This document shows, piece after piece, positions 34,030 through 45,289 of a stretch of DNA of 64,000 nucleotides. Source of the DNA: Homarus americanus (taxonomy: Eukaryota > Arthropoda > Malacostraca > Decapoda > Nephropidae); assembly GCF_018991925.1 (NCBI RefSeq), contig NW_024736071.1, forward strand, positions 12,574,282 to 12,638,281. Direction: 5' to 3'. Both the position numbers and the translations under genes were made by a program. The notes under the pieces were generated by a model that searched no databases, was not told the origin of the DNA, and was given only the letters and a program-made list of their open reading frames with translations. Position 1 is the first letter of the stretch. Every line of letters starts with the position of its first letter.

Positions 34030-34470
34030 GTAGGGGAAGCAGATGGAAAGAGTTTGTTAGGGGTAAGAGGGACAAGGATGGAAGGGGTGTAGGCAAGAGG
34101 GGAGGGGAACACAGGGATGTAGGGGGTGAGAGAAAGGGAACAGGGGGGTGTAGGATGAGGGGAGGGGAATAGGGATAGAGGTGAGAAGGGGAGGGAATAG
34201 GGATGTAGGGGGGAGAAGGGGGAAGGGGATATGGGGTGTAGGAGTGAGGGAGATGATGGCGATATGAGAAAAGATAGTGAGTGAGAGACCAAGAAGGGAA
34301 AGGCTGGGGAGCAAGTAGGAGACGAGAGAGGTGAGAGAGAATGGGGAAAGAAGAGAGAAGAGGACGGGATATAGTGAGAGAAAGAAGGGCGGGAGGCGTT
34401 GAAGTGGGGGTGAAGAGAAGTGGAAGTGGGGAGTAGGGGAGGATGAGAGTAATCAACGTGTGGAGTCAGA
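34030..34470. repeat. Purine-rich imperfect array
   Basis: GGGGAGGGGAATAGGGATGTAG words with irregular spacing; reverse frames are Pro/Ser/Leu artefacts. Confidence 0.85.
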
Positions 34471-34559
34471 GAGTAGTGAGGATGGGGAAGAAGGAAGTAG
34501 TGAAGGTGGGGAGTGAAACAGGAGTAAAAATGGAATGAATAAGTAAAGATGGAGAGTAG

Positions 34560-34825
34560 TGGAGTTTGAGAGTAGCAGTGGTAGGTGGGGGAGGGGAGAG
34601 GATGTGGTGGTGGGAGGGGGAGGATAGTGTGTGGGTGGGTGGGGGAGGGGGCAGGATATGTGGTGGGGTGGGGGAGGGGGTAGGATATGTGGTGGGTGGG
34701 GAGGGGGGGAGGATATGTGGTGGGTGGGGGAGGGGGGGAGGATACAGGGTGGGGGAGGGGGAGGATATGTGGTGGGTGGGGAGGGGAGAGGATATGTGGT
34801 GGGTGGGGAGGGGGGAGAGTAGTGA
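34560..34825. repeat. G-rich minisatellite with GATATGTGGTGGGTGGGG
   Basis: About nine copies of GGGAGGATATGTGGTGGGTG plus G-runs, period about 27-33 bp. Confidence 0.93.
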
Positions 34826-34966
34826 CGGATAATGAAGGTTTATGAGAGTCTGTGAAGGACTAGGAGAAACTGAGGGCCTGCGACAGCCTATGAGGTAGAA
34901 GGGCCTCTCCTCCACCACCACCAAGTGCGGGCGCGTTATTATGAACACTCAAGTCTTATGAATTAC

Positions 34967-34969
<3 letters not shown>
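34826..34969. other. Short unique spacer
   Basis: No feature recognised. Confidence 0.4.

Positions 34970-35027
<58 letters not shown>
34970..35027. repeat. (CT)n microsatellite
   Basis: About 28 CT units. Confidence 0.98.
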
Positions 35028-35030
<3 letters not shown>

Positions 35031-35410
35031 AGAAGTGTTTAGTTACCCCGCATTACACCACCATACTCCGTTCATCTAACCAGCTACTTTCCTATTAATT
35101 TATGATTCACATTTATAACACTGAATTGTGTGTTGGCAAGAGCATTCATTCATATTGTTTTGGTGTTTTCATTATTTTAGTCAATCATAACGCATGAATG
35201 GATTTGAGAACATTAAAAAAATTATACGAAACTAAATATGAGATATATAGGTTAGGCTAGGTTAGGTTACAGGGCGCTGATAATCTTCCTTGGGCTCTCT
35301 CTCCCTTGGGTCATATTTGTAATCATAGTAACTCTGCGTCTTGAGGAAAATTGGTTTGTATAGCTGTAATATTGTATTGTCAGGATCCATTAGTGTATTA
35401 ATATGGTGGA
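35028..35410. other. AT-rich unique sequence with short TTAGG patch
   Basis: GGTTAGGCTAGGTTAGGTTA at about 35250-35270; nothing else recognised. Confidence 0.5.
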
Positions 35411-35411
35411 G

Positions 35412-35453
<42 letters not shown>
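35411..35453. repeat. (GT)n microsatellite
   Basis: About 20 GT units. Confidence 0.97.
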
Positions 35454-35454
<1 letters not shown>

Positions 35455-35478
35455 CGCGGGGATTATGGTGTTGTGTTG

Positions 35479-35582
35479 TAATGGGAAGCCTTCTATATGG
35501 TTACTGGGGTAATGGGAAGCCTTCTATATGGTTACTGGGGTAATGGGAAGCCTTCTATATGGTTACTGGGGTGATGGGTATA
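35479..35582. repeat. 31-bp minisatellite, three copies
   Basis: TAATGGGAAGCCTTCTATAT plus GGTTACTGGGG starts at 35480, 35511 and 35542, three identical units then a diverged fourth. Confidence 0.95.
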
Positions 35583-35649
35583 CTGAAGCTCTCATGTGGT
35601 CATCTGAGTGGCGAGAATATTGAAGCTTTCCATGTGATTGGTTACCTGT

Positions 35650-36255
35650 AGGGGAGGATCATATTGAGGAGAGGGAGATGGGAGAGGGAAGGAGAGGGCA
35701 GAGGGAAAGGAAAGGAGGAAAGAGAAATTTGAGAAAAGGAAGGGAGGAGAGTGAGAGGTAAGGAAGGGAGAGTGAGTAAAGTATTGAAGGAGGGAGAGAG
35801 AGGAGAATATTGAGGGAGAGTGAGGAGAATATTGAGGGAGAATGAGGAGAATATTGAGGGAGAATGAGAAGAGTATTGGAGGAGAGGAGAGGCGATGGAG
35901 TGTGAGGAGAGTGTTGAGGGAGAGTAAGGAGGAGAGGGTTGAGGAGAGGTTAGGAGAGTGTTGAGGGAGAGGAAGAGTGTTGAGGGAGAGGCAAGTTGAG
36001 GAGAGTGTTGAGAGAGAGTGAAGAGTGCGAGGAGAGTGTTGAGAGAGCGTGAAGAGTGTTGAGGGAGAGTGAGGAGAGTGTTGAGAGGGAAAGAGTGGGG
36101 GAGTATTGAGAGAGGGAGGATGAGGGGGGGAGGATAATGGAAGGAGAGAGTCGAGGGATGAAGGGAATGAAAAATGTGAGGGAAGCAAAGAGGTGAAGAA
36201 AGTCGGAAATGAGAGAAGGGGAGACGACGGAGAGAAGGAAAAGAGAGGACTATTA
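35650..36255. repeat. Purine-rich GAGTGTTGAGGGAGAGTGAG array
   Basis: Units of about 15-22 bp, best ordered at 35810-36100, flanked by plain GA-rich sequence. Ser/Leu minus frames up to 224 codons are artefacts. Confidence 0.93.
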
Positions 36256-37367
36256 GAGAGAACGAGAACAAAACAAAATAAAAAGTGTCAACAAAACTTA
36301 TACGCGTCGTTAACATTGTACGTTTCTAGACAACGAAAAAACGTGAAAACCGCGAAAACATCCACAGCTTAAATATCAATTACACTAATGTGAAATAATC
36401 TATCATCAATTATACTGATCTAAAATATACCAATATCAACAATAGTAATATCATTCACGTTAATACCAGGTGTATAATTAGGCCTGGAACTTAACGTGTA
36501 TAAACGTCAGAGGCAAGAGAAGTTCACCTCCCTCGCCCCGAACGCTCACAAAGTTCCTTTTCAAAGTTTGGTGTTTGATAGTTTCCTTAACACGTTCATT
36601 TAACTTACGATCAGTGAGTTGTTGTTAAGACTTGATTCAACGAGGTGAGTTAATCTCTGAAGCTCGCTGAACGACTGAGTTAACTACCTCAGCTGCTGAT
36701 GGAAAATTCCGGTCAAAAGTTGGTGATACACTGGCGGTAGAGGGTGCATAGCCTGTAGGACTCTTCCTGGACGGCAGGTCACTACACCATACCTCTCACC
36801 AGCACACAGATTGACACTGACAACGGAACAGTTTGATTCGAACGAAGACTCACCAAAAAGAGATGGGAAGGAAATTAATATGAACATTGGCCATTGTTGA
36901 CGCTAATGAATGATGAAGATGTGTTAATATACTGCTTACGATAAGAAGAAAACCATAGTGATAGGAGTATTCATTCCAACATCAGAATACAATGGGGAAA
37001 TCGGCTTCGAATGAACACTTAGTAGCTGAACAGTGCTCATATATCAAGAGTATTCATTAATTGAAGTTTTCCATAGAACTGGGCATTATAAGAACTAATA
37101 GGTGTGAGGAGAACGACACCTAATAAGGTGTACAGTACTGTACCGAGTCAGGGTGCCCTTTGCTGCCACACTTAGTTAAACTCAAACCAATTCTTTTTCT
37201 CACATGTGGTCTAAAAGAGCGGTCCTCACTGACGACCCATTATCGTTTGTAATGACTGTTATAACCAACACTAATACACCCAACGGATAATACAGGAGAC
37301 TTTATAAGAAATAGAAACATGGATGAAATTACTGCTTGGGAAAAATGTTCGCCTATCAGTTTCTCAG
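36256..37367. other. AT-rich unique sequence
   Basis: No gene or repeat recognised over 1.1 kb. An AG|GTGAGT donor-like word occurs at 36644 without a clear upstream exon. Confidence 0.5.
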
Positions 37368-37556
37368 GCAAAATCTGCAAGATGTAATGTGTATGAAGAA
37401 GTTAACCCGAGGATAGTGGCGTACGATCGCTATAAAGACACACACTTTATAAACTGGTTCCAGAGAAATACGTTCACTTGTCTGATAATGTCAGGTTACT
37501 CGGCGGGGATGGAGATGGCGCTCGACCAAGCCTACTGTCTAGGTCTTTGTTATAAC
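37368..37556 (+). other. Candidate phase-0 internal exon
   Basis: An acceptor-like CCTATCAGTTTCTCAG is followed by 189 bp (63 codons exactly) open in one frame and ends at AAC|GTAAGT, the consensus donor. The peptide is not low-complexity and includes NPRIVAYDRYKDTHFINWFQ and a Cys-rich end (QAYCLGLCYN). Both splice phases would be 0. I recognise no domain. This is the best exon candidate in the window, still unproven. Confidence 0.4.
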
Positions 37557-37905
37557 GTAAGTGTGTATCAAACGTAATAAATGTAAGCTGTGTTCAGTAA
37601 AGTATAGTATCTGTCTATCTGTTTATATCGTCTACTGTATGTGTGGAGAGACCAAGGGGTAGTTGTTTGTACCTCATCCCTCTGCCTATTGTTTGTGTGT
37701 TTGTTCATATTTCGTTTTATGCTTTACTAGGCTGTTATTTATTTGTTTATTTATTGTTGTTGTTGGTGGTTGTTGTTGTAATACTTGTCGTCGTTGATGT
37801 TGAACTGTAATTATTGTTGTTTCTGTTCCTGTTGATTGATTTTCTTGCTGTGTTTGTTTTTGCTGTCATTTAATTATTTGTGGGAGGGATAAAACAATAG
37901 CGTTT

Positions 37906-37910
<5 letters not shown>
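37557..37910. other. GT/TTG-rich unique sequence
   Basis: TTGTTGTTG-rich patches at 37750-37850; no gene. Confidence 0.5.

Positions 37911-37945
<35 letters not shown>
37911..37945. repeat. (GA)n microsatellite
   Basis: About 17 GA units. Confidence 0.97.
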
Positions 37946-37951
<6 letters not shown>

Positions 37952-38034
37952 CCAATTAGTAATAGACTCGACGCTTGGAGGAAGACATACTGTAGGGAGG
38001 GAGCACAGAGGAGGAGAATATCATAACTCTGTTG

Positions 38035-38235
38035 GAGGAATGAGAAAGGAAAGAGGGAAGATGGAGAGGAGAGGAAAGGAAAAAGGGAGGATGAAGGAGA
38101 GAGCAGGAAAGAGGGAGGCAGTATAGAGGGAGAATGAAGGGAGGAATGGAGAGAGAGAGGAAGAAAGAGGGAGGAGGAGAGAAGAAGAAAGAGGGAGGAG
38201 GAAAGAGAAGGGAAAGAGGAAGAAGGAAAACACGG
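38035..38235. repeat. GA-rich imperfect tract
   Basis: GGAAAGAGGGAGGA words; frames are Ser/Leu/Phe artefacts. Confidence 0.85.
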
Positions 38236-38289
38236 CTGGAATTAACAATGTATTTGAGGGAGGAGTGGGCAGTTAAGATGCTTTTTGCA

Positions 38290-38560
38290 AGCCAGGCTTA
38301 GTGGTTTAGCATCAAAAAATCTGAATAATTTAAGATTTACAAGTTAGTTAGTTTTTAGTGCAAAAAATTGAATAATATTAAGATTTAGAAGACAGAGTTA
38401 GAGGTCTAGTGTAAAAAAAATCATCTTAATATTCAAATTAATTCGCTAGTCATTGGTTTTGTGCAAATGTATTCCAGATATATTAAAATTTACCAGCCAG
38501 TGTTAGAGGTTTTGTGTAAATAATTTTTTAGAGATATATTGAGATTTACCAATTATAATA
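38290..38560. repeat. Degenerate ~52-55-bp AT-rich tandem repeat
   Basis: About five units share AGATTTACMAGTTAGTGTTA-like and TTTTGTGCAAAAAATT-like parts (for example near 38331, 38379, 38433, 38485 and 38547). The copies are strongly diverged. Confidence 0.75.
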
Positions 38561-38730
38561 AGAGCTGCCCACTACCATTTCCCTTCCTTACAACGACATC
38601 CTGCCCTACAGAGTCGAAGTGTTGTTCCTTACCATACATCTACCTATGGAGGTCAACCACTTAGTGAAATGAACCACGAAGTAACCACGAGAAAGAAAGT
38701 GCATCGAAAGCATTGAAGAGAAAATTTAAG

Positions 38731-38735
<5 letters not shown>

Positions 38736-38802
<67 letters not shown>
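38736..38802. repeat. (AAT)n microsatellite
   Basis: About 22 AAT units. Confidence 0.98.
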
Positions 38803-39074
38803 CGAACACACAGGCAAGCACACATATTCCCCCCATCCCCAATTTCTGCAAACATCCCACGCAGGAGAGGAGCCAATTTTCAGTAGTGGCCTCTGCTTGA
38901 GGTGATTTAAATTAGTATGTCCATTTGGAGAACAAGTTGACGTATTAACTCAAAATCCACATAATAAATTCATATCAAATCAAACAAATTAAATCAGATT
39001 CATACATACTCAAATCATAAGGTCATTGTTAGTGTGGATCGCTGTAGCTATTCTGATAACATTTTAGGAGTGAC

Positions 39075-39077
<3 letters not shown>
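38803..39077. other. Unique AT-rich sequence between AAT tracts
   Basis: The right flanks of the two AAT tracts share a loose CATATTCCCC/TTTCTGCA-like stretch, possibly related element ends. Confidence 0.35.

Positions 39078-39170
<93 letters not shown>
39078..39170. repeat. (AAT)n microsatellite
   Basis: About 31 AAT units. Confidence 0.98.
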
Positions 39171-40154
39171 GATCCGTGAACCGCAGTAACCAAGACATAC
39201 ATCGTCAGGACTGGGCATAAATATTCCCCTTCTGCAGTGCATGACCCGATGAGTGGAGGTGAGGGAGGCGGCGGCGCATGGTACAAGCAACTTCCCAATA
39301 CCCAAGTGAGCAAACTTCCTGCGAATATGAGGAGACGGTGATGGAGAAAAGTCGGAGGAGGGAAACTGGAAAAGGAGGTGAAGGAGGATGAGTCAGGATA
39401 TGTAGAAGGGAGAGTGAGAGTATATATAAATAATAAGATGAGAGAAGACAAAGGGGATAAAAAGGGAGAGGAGAAAAGGATAACAACTCGAGGAAAATGA
39501 CCAATAACAAAGCTGAAGGAGTTTACGACGGCTGAAACTAACTAATCTATCAGAGAGGATCTTCAATTGATAGTGGTTGCTGAGAAACAAGAATAAAAAT
39601 TAAACAATAACAGAAAACGGAAAAACAGATAGAACAATAACTGAGTTAGGGCTGAAGAATCTTTTAAAACAAACCCATTAACCTATATTATACATTTTAA
39701 TATCATTTTCTATGTTAACTTTAACTTTTCTCTCGATTAAAACAACGTCCAAAACTCATCCATCAGTGGAGTCAGTAAGCCCAGCCTCTCATGTGACGTC
39801 AAGCATTATACTGCTGGATTATATAAAAATCTCGTCGATATATGAGTGTGTGTGGAGTTTTGCCACACCCTGTATATATTTGGTGGGAAGAGTGACACAA
39901 AGGCTCGATTTATTTGAGAGACAGACAGAGACAGACACACCGGAAAGAACATATGCAAAATATATTCCAAATCCCTCGCAGTTCTTTTGGCGGCTGTGGA
40001 AAGGTTGGAACACAACAAAACGCGAAATAAAACACAAAAAAGTAGGAAAAGCGAAAAGAAAACGTAGAGGTGAGAAAAATTTTCCTGCACACACAAAGAA
40101 AAAAAATAGAAAAAAGAACCAAAAACAAGAAACCTCGGAAAACACACACGAGCA
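39171..40154. other. Unique sequence
   Basis: Frames up to 165 codons (39712-40209 plus, with Lys/Arg-rich and His/Thr repeat end) overlap others on minus in three registers and have no recognisable domain. No gene called. Confidence 0.4.
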
Positions 40155-40187
40155 CACGAGCACACACACACACACACACACACACAG
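40155..40187. repeat. (CA)n microsatellite
   Basis: About 15 CA units. Confidence 0.96.
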
Positions 40188-40249
40188 CTGGTGTTTAGTA
40201 TTCATGTGAGCATCAGGGGAGCAGGAGGTATGCATAGGGTGGGCGTACC

Positions 40250-40582
40250 TGTGTGTTCACCACTCACCACCCCTCATCACAACCTTCACCACACTACACC
40301 CATTATCACAGCACTCACCATACCCCTCACACCATGCCCCGAGCCACACCATTCATCACACTAAACCCATTATCACAGCACTCACCATACCCCTCACACC
40401 ATGCCCCGAGCCACACCCTTCATCACACCACCAAGCAAACCACTCACCACACCCTTCATCACACCACACCCCTCGTCACAGCATTAACCATACCCCTCAC
40501 ACCATGCCCCTAGCCACACCCCTCATCACACCACTCCACTAGGCAAACCACTCACCACACCACTCACCACACCACTCACAAA
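40250..40582. repeat. CACACC-rich array with longer direct repeat
   Basis: ACCACACCCCTCATCACA words. A longer unit of about 65 bp (CAGCACTCACCATACCCCTC... CCCCGAGCCACACC) is duplicated at 40300-40420 and again, diverged, at 40480-40530. Confidence 0.9.
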
Positions 40583-41095
40583 AAATACTTATTATGGGTC
40601 AAGCACAAATCTTTATCATTTTTCATCTGTTCCCGTTTCACATACAATTATCATCTTTGTTTAGTTTGTCTTCATTCATCGGGTCCTGTATCATTTATCC
40701 GTTTACTCTTCACACGAATTTATCACCAGTAGTTTATGTTTCCTCGCGTCAGGTATTTTTTTTTTTACGAAACTTGTTGATAGATTTTTTTTATCTACAT
40801 ATTTTTCCTCAGTTGATTTATGTTTATCAATATTTTCCCAGTTTATTTGGTTCGACTTTTTCCTGTTGTTGCTGCGGATTTATTAACCGGTTTATTTGTT
40901 TACTCTATTTGATTTATTTCGCCCTGCTTCTGTTAGATTTGCGTTAATTAATACATTATAGTTTATTTCGTTTATCGTTTTCATTGTTGTTACGGCAAAT
41001 TTATTCTTGCTTTTACTGATTTACTCGTTTATTTTTTCCTTCTATTACAGTTTCAATATCGTATAATTTCTTTAATTTGGTGTCAGGTGAGATGG
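40583..41095. other. T-rich unique sequence
   Basis: A 117-codon Phe/Leu/Ile-rich frame at 40594-40947 reflects T-richness; no domain recognised. Confidence 0.4.
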
Positions 41096-41099
41096 CGGG

Positions 41100-41522
41100 A
41101 GGCACTGATGGTCATATTTTCCTCTTAAGACCTCCCAAGACCTCTGTAAAGCCTCACACGACCTCACATGACCACGTAAGGCATCCTAAAACCTCCCAAG
41201 TTCTCCTAAGACCTCTCAAAACCTCCTATATCTTCCCAAGTCCTCCTAACACTTCCCAAGACCTTCTAAGACCGCCTAAGACCACCCCAAACCTCTCCAA
41301 ACCTCCTAAGATCTCATAAGACTTCCCAAGATACCCTACGACCTCCCAAAACCTTCTAAGACATCCCAACACCTCCTAAGGCCTCTCCAAATCTCCTAAG
41401 ACGCCCCAACGTCTCTCAATACCTCCGCAATTCCTCCTTAAGACCTCTCAAGACCTTCTAAGACCTCTCAAGACCACCTAAGACCTCTCAAGACCACCTA
41501 AGACCTCTCAAAACCTCCTCCT
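41100..41522. repeat. Degenerate 10-11-bp CCTCCTAAGAC array
   Basis: Roughly 35 imperfect copies of AAGACCTCC(T/C)A over 420 bp, more regular at 41440-41515. Confidence 0.92.
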
Positions 41523-41549
41523 CCTCACTATGTCTCTTCATCCATACAG

Positions 41550-41710
41550 TATTCCCAGTCTTATCATACGCACGGCAACCATCCCGGCGTACCCAGAAAT
41601 AAAAGGCGCCTACGCAAAATTCGAGTGCAGGGCTTCCAGGGGTATTAGCATAAAAGCGAATTCTAAAACAACTGGTTCGTGGAATAGCTGTGGACGCTCT
41701 CCCTTTGCCT
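41550..41710 (+). other. Candidate exon or unassigned element fragment
   Basis: A pyrimidine-rich acceptor (TGTCTCTTCATCCATACAG) precedes 161 bp open in one frame, ending at CCT|GTAAGC. The peptide includes AYPEIKGAYAKFECRASRG and GSWNSCGRSPFA. The minus strand is open over the same span too. It could be a dispersed element rather than a host exon. No domain recognised. Confidence 0.3.
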
Positions 41711-42100
41711 GTAAGCTTATGGGATTTTTACTCTCGACTATCCTTACATATCATAGTTAATATCCTTTCGCATGATTCTCGACTAACCTAACATATTCTT
41801 TACCATTATTTTTTTATTCTATCTAATCCCAATATATCTTTCACCATCATTTGTATTTATCCTAACGTATCTTTATTCTTCACCATCACTCTCATATATC
41901 CTAACTTACCCCTTCACCATCATTATCTGGCCTATCTTATCCTAACCTATCTTTCACTACAACCCTCCTCTAGCCTATGTATCCTGTACCATCCCTCGCC
42001 TCTAATCTAAACTATCCTAAATATCTATTAAAATAAATATAATCTATCTTTTAACTTATCCTAAACTGTCCCTTAACATAGTTCTTCTCTTGATTAAAAT
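41711..42100. repeat. Degenerate TATCCTAACCTATCTTTCAC array
   Basis: Loose repetition of TATCCTAA, CTTTCACCATCA and CTATCTTA words; decayed tandem, boundaries vague. Confidence 0.6.
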
Positions 42101-42130
42101 AACCTAACCTAACCTAACCTAACCTAACCC
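42101..42130. repeat. Perfect (AACCT)n interstitial telomere-type tract
   Basis: Five to six uninterrupted AACCT units, the arthropod telomere motif in CCTAA orientation. Confidence 0.95.
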
Positions 42131-42264
42131 CAATCACTTAAAAATTTACAAACATTAAAAGTTTTTTCTCTGAAGTATTGAATTAACATAAGGGACTTCA
42201 TCTCACCCCAAAAAATCTAATTTTACGGAAAGCTTGACTCCACTCTGCCTGTAGCCAACACTGG

Positions 42265-42565
42265 TGGGACAGTGTGGTGGGTGGGGGGGATGTGGTGGGT
42301 GGGGGGACAGGTGGGGTGGGGACAGTGTGTGGGGGGGGGACAGGGGGACAGGGTGGGGACAGGTGGTGGGGGGGACAGTGGTGGGGGAGGTGTGGTGGAG
42401 GGGGACAGTGTGGTGGAGGGGACAGTGTGGTGGGGGGGGACAGTGGTGGTGGAGGGGACAGGGTGAGGGGACAGTGTAGGAGGGGGACAGTGGTGGGGGG
42501 ACAGTGTGGTGGGGGGGACAGTGGTGGGGGGACAGTGTGGTGGGGGGACAGGGTGGGGGGGACAG
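42265..42565. repeat. G-rich GGGGGACAGTGTGGTG array
   Basis: About 16 imperfect copies of GGGGACAGTGTGGTGGG with 12-20 bp spacing; many G-runs of 4-8. Confidence 0.95.
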
Positions 42566-42915
42566 TGAGGGAGCAGGGAGAGGGGAGTGTTGCACACCAC
42601 CTCCCTAATGAGCCTCCAAAGTATTGACCAAAGTAAGTCTTGACGCGTAGTTTTTAGCCATAAAGTAGAAATCTATGAGACTAAATACTTTAAGATAAAT
42701 ATAAAGTTCATGGGAAATATTGCCACGGGTTTATTATGGTAAGTAATATTGGAGAAAGTGGTAACAGATATTCCGTACGATTTCCACCTCTCACCAAGTT
42801 TCTCTCTAAATCAAAATAATGTTCAGGACTTTAAAGGTTTATATTATACACAGAAGTTCTTAAGGTGCTTGTTGTTGTTATTATTGATATTAAATTATCT
42901 TGGTCAACAAAATCG
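42566..42915. other. AT-rich unique sequence
   Basis: No gene recognised. Confidence 0.5.
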
Positions 42916-43130
42916 GGATCACCTGAAGATTAGGCCCACAGATTATATAATTTTATTAACCTAACTTAACTTAATCTTAACCTACCTGAACTAGCCTAAT
43001 CTAACCTATCCTGAACTAACCTTAGCTCTAACCTTAACGGTAATCTTACCTGAACTGAACTAACCTAACCAAACCAAACCAAACCAGCCCTAACCTAATC
43101 AAACCTCAAGGTTAGGTTAGGTTAAGCTGT
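42916..43130 (-). repeat. Dispersed module, copy 3, with CCTAA tract
   Basis: On the minus strand, GGTTAAG/GGTTAGG words (42960-43130) are followed by GTGGGCCTAATCTTCAGG then TGATCC, ending at 42916. Order and orientation match copies at 22196 and 47224. Confidence 0.75.
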
Positions 43131-43695
43131 ACATGAGAGAGCCAGGTGGATGTGTGACCCACCTGTCAGGGGTTACCGGTCCTGCTGAAGGGTTTAGGAC
43201 AAGCTTGGGGGAGAGACAGCTGAGGGAGGGGGAGAAAAAGGCGAAATGGAGTCACATGAAATGAAGGTCTGTTTTATTGTGTACGATCTCTCTCTCTCTC
43301 TCACATTAATTTATTTACTTCCTGTAACAAATGAACCACTGGAACAACTACTGTATATTTACACATACATTTAAAGTTCTATTCAATACAGTACACTAAA
43401 GCAAATGACAAACGTAATAAGCTTCTTTGAAATGGTTGAAAAACAGATACAAAATAAATAGATAAAATAGCAAAAATTAGACCCAAACCAATCTATTTCT
43501 CACACCTTATCGTAATAAAGTCTCTGTCAGTTTCCGGACCAGACTATCATCAAGGTATGGCAGTGTATGTAAAGAACACCGTGTTATAAAAGAGGTCAGG
43601 GCAAACAGCTCATCTGAAACCTCTCTGTCTGTCAATTGTTCAATCTTTTACACAAACACTTCATGTGTCATCACTGAACGGCACTACCTGTAAAG
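43131..43695. other. Unique sequence
   Basis: Small (CT)n at 43289-43302; no gene recognised. Confidence 0.5.
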
Positions 43696-43699
43696 GAGT

Positions 43700-43736
43700 A
43701 CCGGTCGGTCGGTCGGTCGGTCTCTCTCTCTCTCCT
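43700..43736. repeat. (GGTC)n-(CT)n microsatellite
   Basis: About six CGGT units then a short CT run. Confidence 0.93.
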
Positions 43737-43911
43737 AACTTTTATCTATATCTCCTTTCTGGTTTCTCTTTGTCCCTCCTCTTTTCCTTCTCTACTCCTC
43801 CTTTCTTCTTCTCTCTTCCTGTCTTATTTTCCTTCTCTACCTCCTCCTCTTTGCCCATCCTCCCCCGACGAAAAAATAACAGTTTAATGACAGCGAGCTA
43901 TCTCTCCAAAC
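43737..43911. other. Pyrimidine-rich spacer
   Basis: CTCCTCCTTTCTTCTT-type sequence; no gene. Confidence 0.5.
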
Positions 43912-44360
43912 ACCAGTAGCAGTAACGGCAGTAGTAAAAGCAACAACAATAGCAGTAGCAACATCGGTAACGACTGTACTACCAGTAGCAACAGCAGTAA
44001 CGGCCGTAGTACCAGCAGCAACAGTACCAGCAGCAGTAATGGCAGCAGTACCAGCACCAACAATAGCAACAGAAATAACAGCAGTAGTACCAGCAGCAAC
44101 AGCAGTAACGGCAGTAGTACCAGCAGCAACAGCAGTAACGGCAGTAGTACCAGCAGCAACAGCAGTAACGGCAGTAATACCAGCATCAACAGTAGCAACA
44201 GCAGTAACGGCAGTAATACCAGCAACAACAGTAGCAGTGGCAACAGCAGTAACGGCAGTAATACCAGCAACAACAGTAGGAGTGGCAACAGCAGTAACGG
44301 CAGTAGTACCAACACCAACAGTAGCAACAGCAGTAACGGCAGTAGTAGTACCACCACCAA
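43912..44360. repeat. AGCAGTAACGGCAGTAGTAC array
   Basis: Nested trinucleotide-type (AGC/AGT/AAC) repeats have 30-bp and 45-bp higher-order units. Frames give AVTAVVPAAT-like or poly-Leu peptides in several registers, artefacts. Confidence 0.95.
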
Positions 44361-44399
44361 GCCAACCAACTGATCTATCTGTATATACCATTTAATTCC

Positions 44400-44530
44400 T
44401 GTCTACCTACGTACCTAAGTTACCTACTTGCCTACCCACCGACCTTCCTACCCACCTACCCATCAACCTGTTTACCTTACTTACTTATCCATCTATTTAC
44501 CTACCTACCTACCTATCTACCCACCTATCC
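44400..44530. repeat. (CTAC)n-like tetranucleotide tract
   Basis: CTACCTACC, CCCACCTA and CTTACTTA words over 130 bp. Confidence 0.85.
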
Positions 44531-44785
44531 ATCCCACCACAACAATATTAATCAACAGTAGGCAGCCCTAAAACTCATCCTACTCTCCTGTTCCCCAGTT
44601 TATAAAAGTTATTAATGAAACAACGCTTTTCAATCACGGGAATTTTTGCTGCTTCTTTTTTCTCGAAATTCTGATGGAATAATCTTTCATCTATTAGGGC
44701 GTGGAATTTCTTTTAGTCGTTTTACTGTTCTTTTAGGGAATTGCCGTTAGTATTCGTTCACAGTGACGTTCTCTAAGATTGTGTC
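44531..44785. other. Unique sequence
   Basis: No feature recognised. Confidence 0.5.
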
Positions 44786-44806
44786 TGTGTGTGTGTGTGT
44801 GTGTAG
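44786..44806. repeat. (GT)n microsatellite
   Basis: About ten GT units. Confidence 0.9.
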
Positions 44807-45015
44807 GGAGTGATGATGTTCGTTTTCATACTGTATGCACATGTACACACCGATGTAAAGTGCAAGCACACAGGTCATAATGTATGGATATGCGCGCGCG
44901 CACACACACCTTAATGTTGGTGGTCGTGGATGTAAAAACCGGATTAATGATGTGGAAACTGCCTCGTTCGCATTCATAACATGACCTAACATTTACATGG
45001 ATTCCTGGCCGCAGT

Positions 45016-45016
<1 letters not shown>

Positions 45017-45046
<30 letters not shown>
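45017..45046. repeat. (GT)n microsatellite
   Basis: About fourteen GT units. Confidence 0.95.
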
Positions 45047-45149
45047 CTAACGCTTACCAGTAGAAAAAGTGTAGCCTTAAGATCATCAATAGTTAGGTAA
45101 TGTCATATAGGCAACGTATACCATCAGCCTAAGCGAAGGAAAATTTTGG

Positions 45150-45256
45150 GGAGGGCCGGGACGGGCGGGGGAGGGCAGGGGCGGGCCGGGCGGGGGAGGG
45201 CAGGGGCGGGGGAGGGCAGGGGCGGGGGAGGGCAGGGGCGGGCCAAGGGGGGAGGG
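45150..45256. repeat. G-rich GGGAGGGCAGGGGCGG array
   Basis: About six copies; strong G-run clustering on plus. Confidence 0.93.
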
Positions 45257-45289
45257 TGAATACTTATTACTATCTAGTTACAATGTTGG

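Noticed and set aside
35250..35300. Seventh copy of the GTGATCC module beside the TTAGG patch
   Set aside because: GATAATCTTCCTTGGG resembles the core only weakly and lacks TGATCC.
42101..42130. Chromosome end
   Set aside because: Only five to six telomere-type units, with complex sequence on both sides.
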